Shown: positions 30,693 through 40,023 of the stretch, piece by piece
How positions within the stretch are numbered: position 1 is the stretch's first letter
How the letters are laid out: each line of letters begins with the position of its first letter
NCBI RefSeq assembly: GCF_902706285.1
Contig: NZ_CACSKD010000006.1
Span: forward strand, 124,001-188,000
DNA from: Rhizobium sp. 18055
GTDB lineage: Bacteria > Pseudomonadota > Alphaproteobacteria > Rhizobiales > Rhizobiaceae
Reading direction: 5' to 3'
DNA length: 64,000 nucleotides
Position numbers and translations under genes: made by a program
Notes under the pieces: model-generated
What the model was told of the DNA's origin: nothing
Seen by the model: only the letters and a program-made list of their open reading frames with translations
The model's database searches: none

Positions 30693-31130
30693 ATGGCTCG
30701 CATAGACCAGAGCGATAACTGGCAGGATCGCCACGCTCCGACGATCAGCACCTTCGAGTCCCTGGCGATGGAAGCCTACAGCCATCTGCCGGAAGAATTC
30801 CGGGCGCTGACCACCAATCTGACCATCGATATCGAAGATTTTCCTGATGACGAGGTGTTCGAGGACATGGCGCTGGAAACGCCGTTCGACCTGCTTGGCC
30901 TGTTCGAAGGACGCGGCATTTCCGAGCGTTTCAGCATGGAAACCGGCGAGTTGCCGAACCGCATCCGCCTCTATCGCCGGCCGATCCTTGACTATTGGGC
31001 CGAAAACGACGAGACGCTGGGCGATATCATCACCCATGTGCTGATCCACGAGATCGGCCACCATTTCGGTCTCAGCGACGACGACATGGAGCGGATCGAG
31101 GCCAGCGCCGAGGAAGCCGTCGAGCGATAG
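30693..31130 (+). CDS. minimal zincin-like metallopeptidase family protein (DUF1025 type)
   Basis: 145-aa single-domain protein with the zinc motif HEIGHHFGLSD at residues 119-129, in which HExxH plus a downstream Asp/His supply ligands, as in the short Acel_2062-like zincins. The rest is acidic (DIEDFPDDEVFEDM) and there is no signal peptide, so it is cytosolic. A GGAAGGGAG ribosome site precedes the ATG. It is divergent from the LexA-controlled imuA, sharing a 164-bp gap; whether it also responds to damage is unknown. Proteolytic activity has not generally been established in this family. Confidence 0.8.
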   Translation: MARIDQSDNWQDRHAPTISTFESLAMEAYSHLPEEFRALTTNLTIDIEDFPDDEVFEDMALETPFDLLGLFEGRGISERFSMETGELPNRIRLYRRPILDYWAENDETLGDIITHVLIHEIGHHFGLSDDDMERIEASAEEAVER

Positions 31131-31198
31131 CCGGCGGCTCTTTGTCTTCCGTAATTCCGGATTGAAAACCGCGACACACGTTTTCTGGAGTTGCGGGC

Positions 31199-31405
31199 TT
31201 ACTGCTCGGAGAGCTTCATGTCGGGGTGGTAGTCCTTGCCTTCGACATGCTTGACGATCGCCTGGGCACACATCACCTGGCCGGTCTGCGAATTGAAGGT
31301 CATTGCCGGAGAGCCGTTCAGCGACCAGCCCTTGTTGAGGGCATCGGTCACGCGGTGGCAGAATGCGGCATCGTCCTGGCCGGTCAGAAGGCGGTAGAGC
31401 TTCAT
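31199..31405 (-). CDS. DUF1737 domain-containing small protein
   Basis: 68-aa protein almost wholly made of the DUF1737 domain: MKLYRLLTGQDDAAFCHRVT, then LNKGWSLNGSPAMTFN and VMCAQAIVKHVEG. The frame opens 15 bases earlier, but the domain begins at ATG 31405. It follows the CitE-like gene by 11 bp on the same strand and is likely co-transcribed. Function of DUF1737 is unknown. Confidence 0.83.
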   Translation of the reverse strand: MKLYRLLTGQDDAAFCHRVTDALNKGWSLNGSPAMTFNSQTGQVMCAQAIVKHVEGKDYHPDMKLSEQ

Positions 31406-31416
31406 GGGATCGTCTT

Positions 31417-32355
31417 TCAAATCGCCGTCTGGCTTCCTACAATGGGGCTGGCTGCAATCGGGCGGGCTGCAATAAGACGGGCTTTATGAACCAGACTTTC
31501 GGCCTGGACAAGATGCAGCCGCTCGATCATCCGCCCATCGATATTGATGATATTCAGCCCGTCCGTGGCCGGATCCGCGAAGGCGGCGATCACGGCCTGC
31601 GCCTCGGCGATGGCTGCGGCGTCCGGTCCGAAATGCCGGTTGGCGACGTCGATCTGAGCGGGGTGGATCAGCATCTTGCCGTCGAAGCCCATGGCGCGGG
31701 CCTGCGCGCATTCGGCATCGAAGCCGTCCACATCCTTGAAATCGTTGAAGACGCTGTCGATCGCATCGAGGCCATAGGCGCGCACGGCAAGGATCACCTG
31801 CATCAGCCATGGCACCAGATAGGTGCGGCCCGGCTGCGGCAGGACGCCGGTTTCCTTGCGCAGATCATTGAGGCCGACGACGAAGCCATCGAGCCTGGAG
31901 CCGGCGGTGCGTCCGGCTTCGGCGATGGCGGCGGCGTTGAGGATGCCGCGCGGTGTTTCGATCATCGCCCAGATGCGCAGGCTGTCCGGCGCGTCGGCAT
32001 CGGCAAGCAGATCACTGACAGACATGACATGCTGTGGCTCGTCCACCTTGGGCAGCAGCACCGCATCGGGTTCCAGGGCTGCGACCAGTTCCATGTCGGC
32101 GCGGCCCCAATTGCTGGAGAGGCCATTGATGCGGATGATGCGCTCCTTGCCGATCAGCGGCTTGCCGCGGAAGAAGGCTGCCAGGTTTTCGCGTGCTTCC
32201 GCTTTCTTTTCCGGCGCCACCGAATCCTCGAGATCGAAGATCACCGCATCGCAGTCGAGAAGGTGGGTCTTTTCGAGCGCACGGACGTTGATTGCGGGAA
32301 CGCTGAGCACCGAGCGGCGCAGGGTCATCGAACGGGTGAGGGGACTTTGGCTCAT
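31417..32355 (-). CDS. CoA ester lyase (HpcH/HpaI, CitE-like family)
   Basis: 312-aa TIM-barrel enzyme of the citrate lyase beta / malyl-CoA lyase family. Recognisable: RRSVLSVPAINVRALEK, CDAVIFDLEDSVAPEKK with the metal-binding acidic residues, IIRINGL, IWAMIETPRGI, and GFDGKMLIHPAQID. Likely cleaves or hydrolyses a malyl- or methylmalyl-type CoA ester; the exact substrate cannot be told from sequence. Start ATG 32355 (MSQSPLTRSM); upstream in-frame codons to 32454 look non-coding. The C-terminal 20 residues (IAARPIAASPIV) are encoded by a short degenerate DNA repeat. Confidence 0.85.
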   Translation of the reverse strand: MSQSPLTRSMTLRRSVLSVPAINVRALEKTHLLDCDAVIFDLEDSVAPEKKAEARENLAAFFRGKPLIGKERIIRINGLSSNWGRADMELVAALEPDAVLLPKVDEPQHVMSVSDLLADADAPDSLRIWAMIETPRGILNAAAIAEAGRTAGSRLDGFVVGLNDLRKETGVLPQPGRTYLVPWLMQVILAVRAYGLDAIDSVFNDFKDVDGFDAECAQARAMGFDGKMLIHPAQIDVANRHFGPDAAAIAEAQAVIAAFADPATDGLNIINIDGRMIERLHLVQAESLVHKARLIAARPIAASPIVGSQTAI

Positions 32356-32483
32356 CACGAATGTGTGCCAAGCTTTGTGCTCGGTGGCAAGGTGACGGGG
32401 GGCAAGACAACAAAAAGCCATGCTCATCTTGCAGAGAGGATGACGAAGGACCACATTCCTTTCCGAAGAAAGGTTTCAAAACC

Positions 32484-32726
32484 ATGCAGAATATCCGTTC
32501 CGTCTTCCTCTTGCTTGCAGGCATCACCGCATTTGCGGCCTTGGCATTGTTCACCTTCTCGGTGACGCTTGCCGTCGGCGCCATTCTGACGGTGCTGATG
32601 GTTGGCCGTGCGCTCTCGCTGAAGATGAAGCCGGTGCCGGTTCGCGCCACCGCCAAGTCGAAGCATCACTCCGGTGAGACGATGCGCATCTGGAACGACG
32701 GACGCGGCACGATCATCGATCTCTGA
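32484..32726 (+). CDS. small two-helix membrane protein, conserved hypothetical
   Basis: 80-aa protein with two adjacent hydrophobic stretches (SVFLLLAGITAFAALALFTF and TLAVGAILTVLMVGRAL) followed by a polar C-terminus ending RIWNDGRGTIIDL. AAAGG ten bases upstream supports ATG 32484; the frame from 32361 is a read-back. The pattern is common among Rhizobiaceae small inner-membrane proteins of unknown role. Confidence 0.75.
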   Translation: MQNIRSVFLLLAGITAFAALALFTFSVTLAVGAILTVLMVGRALSLKMKPVPVRATAKSKHHSGETMRIWNDGRGTIIDL

Positions 32727-32847
32727 TCGCCGTCGGCCGCATTCGTCCGCGTTAATTTTCCCGAGACTGTCGGCTCGATCGGTGCTCCAGCGTCTTTGAT
32801 GCAGCAAGGCTTTGCCTGCTTCATCAATTAAGCGAATGGAGGACCGC

Positions 32848-33276
32848 ATGGAGACCGAAACGCAAGACAGCCAGATGACGATGCCGCCGGTGAAGAACGG
32901 GCTGTTGCCCTACATTACCGTCGATGGCGCCCTGAAGGCTGCGGAATTCTACACGCGTGCGTTTGGCGCCGAGAAGGCTTTCGTGGTGCCGCCCGATGAA
33001 AAGGGCCGGACGATGCATGTGCATCTCTATATCAACGGCAGCTCGCTGATGCTGAGTGATGCCTATCCCGAACATGGTCATCCGTTCCAGAAGCATCAGG
33101 GCTTTTCGCTGCAACTGGTTGTCGATGACGTCGATTCTTGGTGGGATCGGGCGGTCGCGGCCGGTGTCGAGGTGGTCATGCCGGTGGAGCTTATGTTCTG
33201 GGGTGATCGCTATGGCCAGCTGCGCGATCCCTTCGGCGTGCTCTGGGCAATGAACGAGCCGGCGAAGGCCAGGTAA
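32848..33276 (+). CDS. VOC/glyoxalase superfamily protein, PhnB-like
   Basis: 142-aa protein with two beta-alpha-beta-beta-beta modules. [54 protein letters not shown] and [14 protein letters not shown] match the PhnB-type VOC proteins. GGAGG at 32838-32842 sits 5 bp before ATG 32848 and decides the start over two earlier ATGs. Substrate unknown. Downstream is a small 6-bp hairpin and then leuD. Confidence 0.83.
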   Translation: METETQDSQMTMPPVKNGLLPYITVDGALKAAEFYTRAFGAEKAFVVPPDEKGRTMHVHLYINGSSLMLSDAYPEHGHPFQKHQGFSLQLVVDDVDSWWDRAVAAGVEVVMPVELMFWGDRYGQLRDPFGVLWAMNEPAKAR

Positions 33277-33407
33277 ATGCAAGAGGGCGGGCTGCGCCCT
33301 ATCCGCGCGTGGCCGGCCTTTCCAATGCAGATTCCCCTTCATTTTGTCGGGAAACTGGATTAAACGCTGATCAACAAAGTATCTCTGCCGAACTTGGAGG
33401 CCAGGCC

Positions 33408-34016
33408 ATGGAAAAATTCGTAAAGCTGACAGGCGTTGCTGCCCCTTTGCCGGTCGTCAACATCGACACCGACATGATCATTCCGAAGGACTACCTGAAG
33501 ACGATCAAGCGCACCGGCCTTGGCAAGGGCCTCTTCGCCGAAGCCCGTTACAATGAAGACGGCACGGTGAACGAGGATTTCATCCTCAACAAGCCGGCCT
33601 ACCAGAACGCCAAGATCCTCGTTGCGGGCGACAATTTCGGCTGTGGTTCCTCACGTGAGCATGCTCCGTGGGCGCTGCTCGATTTCGGTATCCGCTGCGT
33701 GATCTCCACCAGCTTCGCCGACATTTTCTACAATAACTGTTTCAAGAACGGTATCCTGCCGATCAAGGTCAGCCCGGAAAATCTCGAAAAGCTGCTGGAT
33801 GACGCCTCGCGCGGCTCCAACGCCATCCTGACGGTCGATCTCGAAAACCTTGAGATCACCGGCCCTGATGGTGGCTCGATCAGTTTCGATCTCGACGCGT
33901 TCAGACGCCACTGCATGCTGAACGGTCTCGACGACATCGGCCTGACGATGGAAAAGAGCAAGGAAATCGACAGCTTCGAAAAGGCAAACTCGGCGTCGCA
34001 TCCCTGGGCTGCCTGA
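33408..34016 (+). CDS. leuD: 3-isopropylmalate dehydratase small subunit
   Basis: 202-aa swivel-domain subunit that, with LeuC, isomerises isopropylmalate in leucine synthesis. [15 protein letters not shown] and [16 protein letters not shown] are signature sequences. GGAGG at 33396-33400 precedes the ATG. LeuC is not in the window; leuB lies 1.9 kb downstream beyond a toxin-antitoxin pair and a dehydratase. Followed by its own terminator. Confidence 0.97.
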   Translation: MEKFVKLTGVAAPLPVVNIDTDMIIPKDYLKTIKRTGLGKGLFAEARYNEDGTVNEDFILNKPAYQNAKILVAGDNFGCGSSREHAPWALLDFGIRCVISTSFADIFYNNCFKNGILPIKVSPENLEKLLDDASRGSNAILTVDLENLEITGPDGGSISFDLDAFRRHCMLNGLDDIGLTMEKSKEIDSFEKANSASHPWAA

Positions 34017-34042
34017 GGCTTTCAAGCAAGTTTCACATAGTC

Positions 34043-34074
34043 AAAGCCGGGTTTTCGCCCGGCTTTTTCTTTTG
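34043..34074 (+). terminator. Rho-independent terminator after leuD
   Basis: 9-bp stem AAAGCCGGG/CCCGGCTTT (34043-34051 with 34058-34066), 6-nt loop, then TTCTTTT. Confidence 0.93.
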
Positions 34075-34117
34075 CCTCTTGGAAACAATCTTATAGGCCG
34101 TCTTTGATTTTGGGGTC

Positions 34118-34142
34118 CATTGGGTTACGCTGTATCCCAATG
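34118..34142 (+). promoter_or_regulatory. palindromic operator candidate of the toxin-antitoxin operon
   Basis: CATTGGGTTAC, GCT, GTATCCCAATG: two 11-bp arms with one mismatch around a 3-bp centre, ending 18 bp before the antitoxin ATG. Ribbon-helix-helix antitoxins usually repress their own promoter through such palindromes. A TTGATT at 34104-34109 could be the -35 element. Confidence 0.55.
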
Positions 34143-34160
34143 AATTGCGGAGGCAGCAGC

Positions 34161-34436
34161 ATGCCCGGCCGAGAAAAAACGCAGGTTTCCTTGAGGTTGT
34201 CGACAGATCTCGTCGCAACATTCGATCACATCGCCCAGGTGCTCGATCGTGATCGCAGCTGGGTCATGCAGAAGGCCCTCAAGCAGTATATCGAACATGA
34301 GGGTATCGACATTCTTCGCGATGCTCAGGGGCTGGACGAGCTCGATCGCGGCGAGGGTGTCGATCTGGATGACGTGCTGGAGAAGGCCCGAATGATCGTC
34401 GATGCCGCTGAACGCCGGCAACGCCGGGCTGGCTAA
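34161..34436 (+). CDS. ribbon-helix-helix (CopG/RelB-like) antitoxin
   Basis: 91-aa protein. The N-terminal strand TQVSLRLSTDLVATFDHIAQ and RSWVMQKALKQYIEHEG form a ribbon-helix-helix DNA-binding domain; the acidic C-terminus (LDELDRGEGVDLDDVLEKAR) would wrap the toxin. ATG 34161 has GGAGG at 34149-34153. The stop overlaps the toxin start by 1 bp, the normal antitoxin-first order. A candidate operator lies just upstream. Confidence 0.85.
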   Translation: MPGREKTQVSLRLSTDLVATFDHIAQVLDRDRSWVMQKALKQYIEHEGIDILRDAQGLDELDRGEGVDLDDVLEKARMIVDAAERRQRRAG

Positions 34437-34789
34437 TGCGGCTTGTCCGCTTATCAAGGAGCGCGGAGCGCTGGTTTCTAGCGAAAATCGCGGCGTTAGC
34501 GGACGTGAATCCTGCCGCAGCAAGGCACCTTATAGGTCGCCTGGAAAAATTGAAGGCGCTTCTATCGTCGTTTCCCCGGATGAGCGAGAAGGGCATTCTG
34601 GAAGGAACGCGGAAGGTGAGCATGCCGCCTTTGGTGCTCACGATCCGCGAGCGGGATGGCATCATCGAAATTGCAGCCATTCGAGACGGGCGCCAGAAGG
34701 ATGCATTGGCGCCTGCCGAACTGCGGGATGTCGATGATGAAGAAGGCCAGGATGAAAGTGACGATGACGCGGCCAAGCCTCAGTCCTAA
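34436..34789 (+). CDS. RelE/ParE-superfamily toxin
   Basis: 117-aa basic protein with the ParE/RelE fold: LVRLSRSAERWFLAKIAAL, ARHLIGRLEKLKALLSSFPRM and GIIEIAAIRDGRQKD, the last being the conserved C-terminal strand. The final 25 residues are acidic and longer than usual for the family (about 95 aa). Translation is coupled to the antitoxin (1-bp overlap). ParE members poison gyrase and RelE members cut mRNA; sequence alone does not settle which. Ends 10 bp from the convergent dehydratase gene. Confidence 0.82.
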   Translation: MRLVRLSRSAERWFLAKIAALADVNPAAARHLIGRLEKLKALLSSFPRMSEKGILEGTRKVSMPPLVLTIRERDGIIEIAAIRDGRQKDALAPAELRDVDDEEGQDESDDDAAKPQS

Positions 34790-34799
34790 GTGATTTGCC

Positions 34800-35732
34800 T
34801 CAGAGCAACTGCTCCCTCCAAACCTTCAGTTTCTCCAGCGATACGCCGATGCCGCCGCAGACCTCGATCAGCGGATTTTTGAAGCGCGCGAGGATGTCCG
34901 GGTGAGCGTCGGCCACGGCCAATGCGGCGCCGCAGGCGGGTTCGACCAGGATGCGGTAGGCGTCGGCGAATTTGAGGCAGGCAGCGACAGCCTGCGCATC
35001 GGTGACCGTGACGCTTTCGATCGGGTGTTGCTTTGGCAGGTCGAAGACGTGCCGGGCGACCTGACGGGCGCCGAGCGAGTTGGCGATCGAGGTGATGGTG
35101 GGAAGGGTGATGCGTTCGCCGGCCGCAAGGCTGGCGTGGAAGGAAGCGGCGCCTTCGGTTTCCACCGCGATGACGGGCACATCGGACAGTCCGTTGCGCT
35201 TCAGGCCGGCGACGATGCCGGCCATCAGGCCGCCACCGCCGACGCTGGCGATCACGCAGTCGAATTCGGCGCCCTCGACCACCACTTCATCAATCAGCGT
35301 ACCGTGGCCTTCCCAGAGCAGCGGGTGGTCGAAGGGATGAACGTAGGCGGCCTTGCGCTGTTCTGCGAGCGTCACCGCATGGGCGTTGGCCTCGTCGAAC
35401 ACCGAGCCGTGAACGAGGACGGTGGCGCCGGTGGCAGCGATCGATTGGCGGACCTCCTCGGAGGTCGTTTCCGGCACGATAATGGTGACCGGGATGCCGA
35501 GCGCGCGGCCGGCATAGGCAGCGGCAATGCCGGCATTGCCGCCGGAGGCGCAGAAGATTTCCCTGGCGCCGTTTTCCACCTCGTGCTGGCACAGCCTGCC
35601 GATGCCACGCAGCTTGAAGCTTCCTGATGGCTGTAGCGCGTCGAGTTTCAGCCAGAGCGGCTTGTTGCTGGCGCTATAGCTTGGCTGGGTGCGAAACAGC
35701 GGTGTGTCGAGATGGAGGGGAGAGGCGGGCAT
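34800..35732 (-). CDS. PLP-dependent serine/threonine dehydratase family protein
   Basis: 310-aa fold type II PLP enzyme. Schiff-base lysine in SGSFKLRG, phosphate-loop-like ASGGNAGIAAAYAGRALG, and the glycine-rich ASVGGGGLMAGI that binds the cofactor phosphate. The absence of a C-terminal ACT domain makes it the catabolic serine/threonine dehydratase type, giving pyruvate or 2-oxobutyrate and ammonia, rather than biosynthetic IlvA. Start ATG 35732 preferred; a GTG at 35756 is in frame. Transcribed opposite to leuB and the TA pair. Confidence 0.85.
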   Translation of the reverse strand: MPASPLHLDTPLFRTQPSYSASNKPLWLKLDALQPSGSFKLRGIGRLCQHEVENGAREIFCASGGNAGIAAAYAGRALGIPVTIIVPETTSEEVRQSIAATGATVLVHGSVFDEANAHAVTLAEQRKAAYVHPFDHPLLWEGHGTLIDEVVVEGAEFDCVIASVGGGGLMAGIVAGLKRNGLSDVPVIAVETEGAASFHASLAAGERITLPTITSIANSLGARQVARHVFDLPKQHPIESVTVTDAQAVAACLKFADAYRILVEPACGAALAVADAHPDILARFKNPLIEVCGGIGVSLEKLKVWREQLL

Positions 35733-35908
35733 TGGCGATTTCCAGATCGTTGTCACGGTGGTTTCTTGTTACCTGCGTATGCGGGCGGGTCAACTCATGC
35801 CGATTGAGCGACTGTGGTGCCAACCGTACCGAAACGGCCCGTTGCTCGCTTGAAATAGCTGTTGCCGGGGTCTAATAAGCCGCAACTTGTTTTTCCCGGA
35901 GGATTTCC

Positions 35909-37021
35909 ATGACGACGCGCAATCTTTTCCTGCTGCCTGGCGATGGCATCGGTCCCGAGGCCATGGGCGAGGTCCGCAAGATCATCACCTATATGAACGA
36001 AGAGATGTCTGCCGGTTTCACCACCGACGAAGGTCTGGTTGGCGGCAGCGCTTATGATGCGCACGGCGCGGCGATCTCAGAGGCGGACATGCAGAAGGCG
36101 CTGGCAGCCGATGCGGTGCTGTTCGGTGCCGTCGGCGGCCCGAAGTGGGATGATGTCGCTTACGAAGTGCGCCCGGAAGCCGGCCTGCTGCGCCTGCGCA
36201 AGGATCTCGAACTGTTCGCCAACCTGCGCCCGGCGATCTGCTACCCGGCGCTGGCCAATGCCTCGTCGCTGAAGCCGGAGCTGGTCGAAGGCCTCGATAT
36301 CCTGATCATCCGCGAACTGACCGGCGGCGTCTATTTCGGCGAGCCGAAGACCATCACCGATCTCGGCAATGGCCAGAAGCGCGCCATCGACACGCAGGTC
36401 TATGACACATACGAGATCGAGCGCATCTCCGCCGTTGCCTTCGAGATGGCCCGCACCCGCGGCAACCGCGTCTGCTCGATGGAAAAGCGCAACGTCATGA
36501 AGTCGGGCGTGCTGTGGAACCAGGTGGTGACCGCGACGCACAAGGCCAAGTATTCCGACGTCCAGCTTGAGCATATGCTGGCGGATGCCGGTGGCATGCA
36601 GCTGGTGCGTGCGCCGAAGCAGTTCGACGTCATCGTCACCGACAACCTGTTCGGCGACATGCTGTCCGACGTTGCCGCCATGCTGACGGGTTCGCTCGGC
36701 ATGCTGCCGTCCGCTTCGCTCGGTGCGCCCGATGGCAAGACCGGCAAGCGCAAGGCCCTCTACGAGCCGGTGCATGGCTCGGCTCCTGATATTGCCGGCA
36801 AGGGCATTGCCAACCCGATCGCGATGATCGCCTCGTTTGCCATGTGCCTGCGCTATTCGTTCAACATGGTGACGGAAGCCGACAACCTTGAGAAGGCGAT
36901 TGCCAACGTCCTCGACAAGGGCATCCGCACATCGGACATCATGGCCGACGGCGCCACGAAGGTCGGCACGGTTGAAATGGGCGAGGCAATCCTGGCCGAG
37001 TTCAAGTCGCTTTCTGCCTGA
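35909..37021 (+). CDS. leuB: 3-isopropylmalate dehydrogenase
   Basis: 370-aa NAD-dependent dehydrogenase of leucine synthesis. [19 protein letters not shown] starts the fold; [29 protein letters not shown] (substrate Lys) and [17 protein letters not shown] with [12 protein letters not shown] give metal and substrate binding; [19 protein letters not shown] binds NAD. GGAGG 7 bp before the ATG. Terminated by the hairpin at 37045. Confidence 0.97.
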   Translation: MTTRNLFLLPGDGIGPEAMGEVRKIITYMNEEMSAGFTTDEGLVGGSAYDAHGAAISEADMQKALAADAVLFGAVGGPKWDDVAYEVRPEAGLLRLRKDLELFANLRPAICYPALANASSLKPELVEGLDILIIRELTGGVYFGEPKTITDLGNGQKRAIDTQVYDTYEIERISAVAFEMARTRGNRVCSMEKRNVMKSGVLWNQVVTATHKAKYSDVQLEHMLADAGGMQLVRAPKQFDVIVTDNLFGDMLSDVAAMLTGSLGMLPSASLGAPDGKTGKRKALYEPVHGSAPDIAGKGIANPIAMIASFAMCLRYSFNMVTEADNLEKAIANVLDKGIRTSDIMADGATKVGTVEMGEAILAEFKSLSA

Positions 37022-37044
37022 TAGTTCACGTGAAACACGCTTTT

Positions 37045-37078
37045 GGCCCTTCGCATCAGCTGATGCGCAGGGCCTTTG
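37045..37078 (+). terminator. terminator after leuB
   Basis: Long inverted repeat 37045-37059/37060-37074 with one internal mismatch; its core is a 14-bp perfect palindrome (37053-37066). It is followed by TTTGCTT. Confidence 0.75.
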
Positions 37079-37137
37079 CTTGAAGGTCGATGCCACCGCC
37101 CCTATCTCCATCCTGCATTGAAAAAAGTGGGAGCGGA

Positions 37138-37899
37138 ATGAGCGAGACTGTCGAGCAGGCCCCAAGTTTCTGGAGCTATCTGAAGAAGCGCTATCAGGCG
37201 CGGCGCACGATCCATCGGCGCGTTCCCTGGAAGGGCTTTGCATTTTCGGCGATCAATGCGGTGGCTATCGCCTTCTTCGTGTTCGATCGGCCGCTCGGTA
37301 TCGCCGCCAGGGAGCTGGCACAGCCGCTTGTCACGATTGCCGGCGACATTACCGACATTGGCAGGCTCGCCTGGATTTCTGCCGCTCTTTGCACGGTCTT
37401 CGCCACCGGCTATCTCGTCCGGCGCCGCCTGTGGAAGGTGCGCACCCGGTTCCGCGTGGTCTATTTCGCGCAGATGACGACTTATGTCGGCCTCTCCGTT
37501 CTGTTCACCGCCATCGTCGCCAATGTCCTCAAGTATGCGATCGGCCGGGCCCGGCCGCTGATCTATGATCAGGAGGGCATCTTCAGCTTCGCGCCGTTCA
37601 ACATGGACTTCCTGCACCAGAGCTTCCCCTCCGGCCACTCGTCCAACATCGGTGCGCTGTTCGTGGCGCTTGCCCTGCTTTTCCCGCGCTTTCGGCTTGG
37701 CTTTATCGGCATCGGTCTCTGGCTCGGAGCCACCCGCATCATTGTCGGCGTGCATTATCCGAGCGATGTTGCCGCCGGTCTTGCGTTGGGGGCATGGATG
37801 GCGTTCGCCACGTCGATCCTGTTTGCGCGCTTCGGGCTGGTGTTTTCGATCGGCCGCGATGGCGGCTGGCCGACGCCCAGGCTCAGCCGTCTTCTTTGA
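37138..37899 (+). CDS. PAP2-family membrane phosphatase
   Basis: 253-aa integral membrane protein with about six helices. The three phosphatase motifs are complete: KYAIGRARP, PSGHSSN and TRIIVGVHYPSD. This family includes undecaprenyl-pyrophosphate and lipid A 1-phosphatases (LpxE); the sequence does not decide between them. ATG 37138 preceded by GGGAG; a frame from 37090 would add a non-family N-terminus. Convergent with the MHS transporter. Confidence 0.87.
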   Translation: MSETVEQAPSFWSYLKKRYQARRTIHRRVPWKGFAFSAINAVAIAFFVFDRPLGIAARELAQPLVTIAGDITDIGRLAWISAALCTVFATGYLVRRRLWKVRTRFRVVYFAQMTTYVGLSVLFTAIVANVLKYAIGRARPLIYDQEGIFSFAPFNMDFLHQSFPSGHSSNIGALFVALALLFPRFRLGFIGIGLWLGATRIIVGVHYPSDVAAGLALGAWMAFATSILFARFGLVFSIGRDGGWPTPRLSRLL

Positions 37900-37915
37900 A
37901 CCTTCGCTACATATG

Positions 37916-37943
37916 AAAAACCCGGCGCCTTTCGAGCGCCGGG
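37916..37943 (-). terminator. terminator of the MHS transporter (minus strand)
   Basis: 8-bp stem CCCGGCGC/GCGCCGGG (37921-37928 with 37936-37943) followed on the minus strand by T5. Confidence 0.87.
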
Positions 37944-37968
37944 TCGATGTTGACGGTGGTCGGTCGTC

Positions 37969-39855
37969 TCAATCCATGGCGTGGATGTCGCGATCCTTGG
38001 TTTCCGGCAGGAAGATCAGGCCGATGACCAGCGTGATCGCTGCGAAGATGATCGGGTACCAGAGGCCAAAATAGATATCGCCTGTGGCCGCGCTCATCGC
38101 GAAGGCCGTTGCCGGCAGCAGGCCGCCGAACCAGCCATTGCCGATGTGGTAGGGCAGCGACATGCCGGTGTAGCGAATGCGGGTCGGGAAGAGTTCGACC
38201 AGCAAGGCCGCGATCGGGCCGTAGACCATCGTCACGTAAAGCACGAGTACGAACAGGATGGCGATGGTGCCGATCCAGTTGACGCGGGCAGGGTCCGCCG
38301 CCATGGCGAAGGTACCGCCGCCGGCGACGGTGTAGACCGCCATGTCGGTGACGCCCTTTGCCTCATCTGCCGTCAGAAGCTTGCCTGCGACCAGCTTGTC
38401 GGCAGGCATCGTATCCTTGGTGCCGGCGCGGATTGCCTCGGCATTCAGTGCAAGCTCCGGATTGGCGGCGATGAAGGCGTCGAGCTTGGCATCCGGAACC
38501 TTGATGGTGCCGCGGTTGAGCGGGTAGCCGCCATCATGAAGGGCGATGTTGGCGCTCTTCTCGAAGGCTGCCGTCAGGCCCTTTGCCTTGTCGCCAGCGG
38601 CGATGACATCGAAGCTGTTGATGGTTTCATCGCCGATCTTGACGGTTGCCGGCTGACCGGCAGGGCCGGCGACGACATCGTAAGGCACCGAGTTCTTGGT
38701 GAGGAACGCCGTTGCCACGTCGCAGGAGCTGGTGAACTTCGAGGTTCCGGTCGGGTTGAACTGGAATTTGCAATCCGCCGGATCTGCCGTCACCGTGGCA
38801 CGGATCGATGCCTGGGCTTCGGCAAGTGCCGGGTTGGCGGTCCAGGTCATGGCCTTGAACAAAGGATTATAGGTGACGGCCGCAATCAGCAGGCCGGCCA
38901 TGATGATCGGCTTGCGGCCGATCTTGTCGGAGAGGCTGCCGAAGACGACGAAGAACGGCGTGCCGAGGATAAGGCCGATGGCCACCATGATGTTGGCCGA
39001 TTGCAGATCGACCTTCAGGACGTTCTGCAGGAAGAACAGCGCATAGAACTGGCCGCCATACCAGACGACGGCCTGGCCCATGGTGGCACCGAGAAGGGCG
39101 ATGAGCGCGATCTTGGCATTCTTCCATTGCCCGAAGGCTTCGGTGAGCGGTGCTTTCGAGCCCTTGCCTTCTGCCTTCATCTTCTGGAATGCGGGCGATT
39201 CGTTCATCTTCAGGCGGATCCAGACGGAGACGCCGAGAAGCACGACCGAGACCAGGAACGGAATGCGCCAGCCCCAGGCGGCGAAGGCTTCCTTGCCCAT
39301 CATGAACTGGACGCTGACGATGACGATCAGTGACAGGAACAGGCCGAGCGTGGCCGTCGTCTGGATCCATGATGTGAAGTAGCCGCGGCGTCCGTTGGGC
39401 GCGTGTTCGGCCACGTAGGTGGCGGCACCGCCATATTCACCGCCGAGCGCCAGGCCCTGCAGCATACGCAGCGCAATCAGGATGATCGGGGCGGCGATGC
39501 CGATGGTGGCGGCGCCGGGCAGGATACCGACCAGGAAGGTCGACATGCCCATGATCAGGATGGTGACCAGGAAGGTGTATTTGCGGCCGACGAGATCGCC
39601 GAGGCGGCCGAAGACCAGGGCGCCGAACGGGCGCACCAGGAAGCCTGCCGCAAAGGCGAGCAGCGTGAAGATGTTGCGGGTGGCTTCCGGATACTGGGTG
39701 AAATAGGTGGCGCCGATATAGGTGGCGAGCGACCCGTACAGATAGAAATCGTACCATTCGAATACGGTCCCGAGCGAGGAGGCGAAGATGACCTTCTTCT
39801 CCTCCGACGTCATCGGCCCGGCTTTTGCGCCGGCGACGCTTGCGACATGTGACAT
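37969..39855 (-). CDS. MHS-family (metabolite:H+ symporter) MFS transporter with a large extra domain
   Basis: 628-aa membrane transporter. The N-terminal half is a standard MHS protein: LGTVFEWYDFYLYG, RPFGALVFGRLGDLVGRKYT, LQGLALGGEYGGAATYVAEH. After the eighth helix comes an insertion of about 190 residues (336-525), hydrophilic, with two cysteines (362 and 378) and a lipoprotein- or pilin-like repetitive texture. The last four helices then follow (IGTIAILFVLVLYVTMVYGP onward). Ordinary MHS proteins have 430-560 residues. By topology the insert should face the periplasm. Substrate probably an organic acid or osmolyte. Divergent neighbour is a VOC gene; its own terminator lies at 37916-37943. 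Confidence 0.87.
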   Translation of the reverse strand: MSHVASVAGAKAGPMTSEEKKVIFASSLGTVFEWYDFYLYGSLATYIGATYFTQYPEATRNIFTLLAFAAGFLVRPFGALVFGRLGDLVGRKYTFLVTILIMGMSTFLVGILPGAATIGIAAPIILIALRMLQGLALGGEYGGAATYVAEHAPNGRRGYFTSWIQTTATLGLFLSLIVIVSVQFMMGKEAFAAWGWRIPFLVSVVLLGVSVWIRLKMNESPAFQKMKAEGKGSKAPLTEAFGQWKNAKIALIALLGATMGQAVVWYGGQFYALFFLQNVLKVDLQSANIMVAIGLILGTPFFVVFGSLSDKIGRKPIIMAGLLIAAVTYNPLFKAMTWTANPALAEAQASIRATVTADPADCKFQFNPTGTSKFTSSCDVATAFLTKNSVPYDVVAGPAGQPATVKIGDETINSFDVIAAGDKAKGLTAAFEKSANIALHDGGYPLNRGTIKVPDAKLDAFIAANPELALNAEAIRAGTKDTMPADKLVAGKLLTADEAKGVTDMAVYTVAGGGTFAMAADPARVNWIGTIAILFVLVLYVTMVYGPIAALLVELFPTRIRYTGMSLPYHIGNGWFGGLLPATAFAMSAATGDIYFGLWYPIIFAAITLVIGLIFLPETKDRDIHAMD

Positions 39856-40023
39856 GTTCTGTCCTCCACAGACTGATATGAAACGCGGCGCGCGACCATA
39901 CTCTCCTCAAAGCATACCCCTGGTCGCGGTTCGCCCGACGGGACTGTGACAGAAAAGTGATCCGTTACGGAGAGCGGCTTTGGGATTATGACTTTAGTCT
40001 AACGCCTTGCGCCGGTTGGCCAT

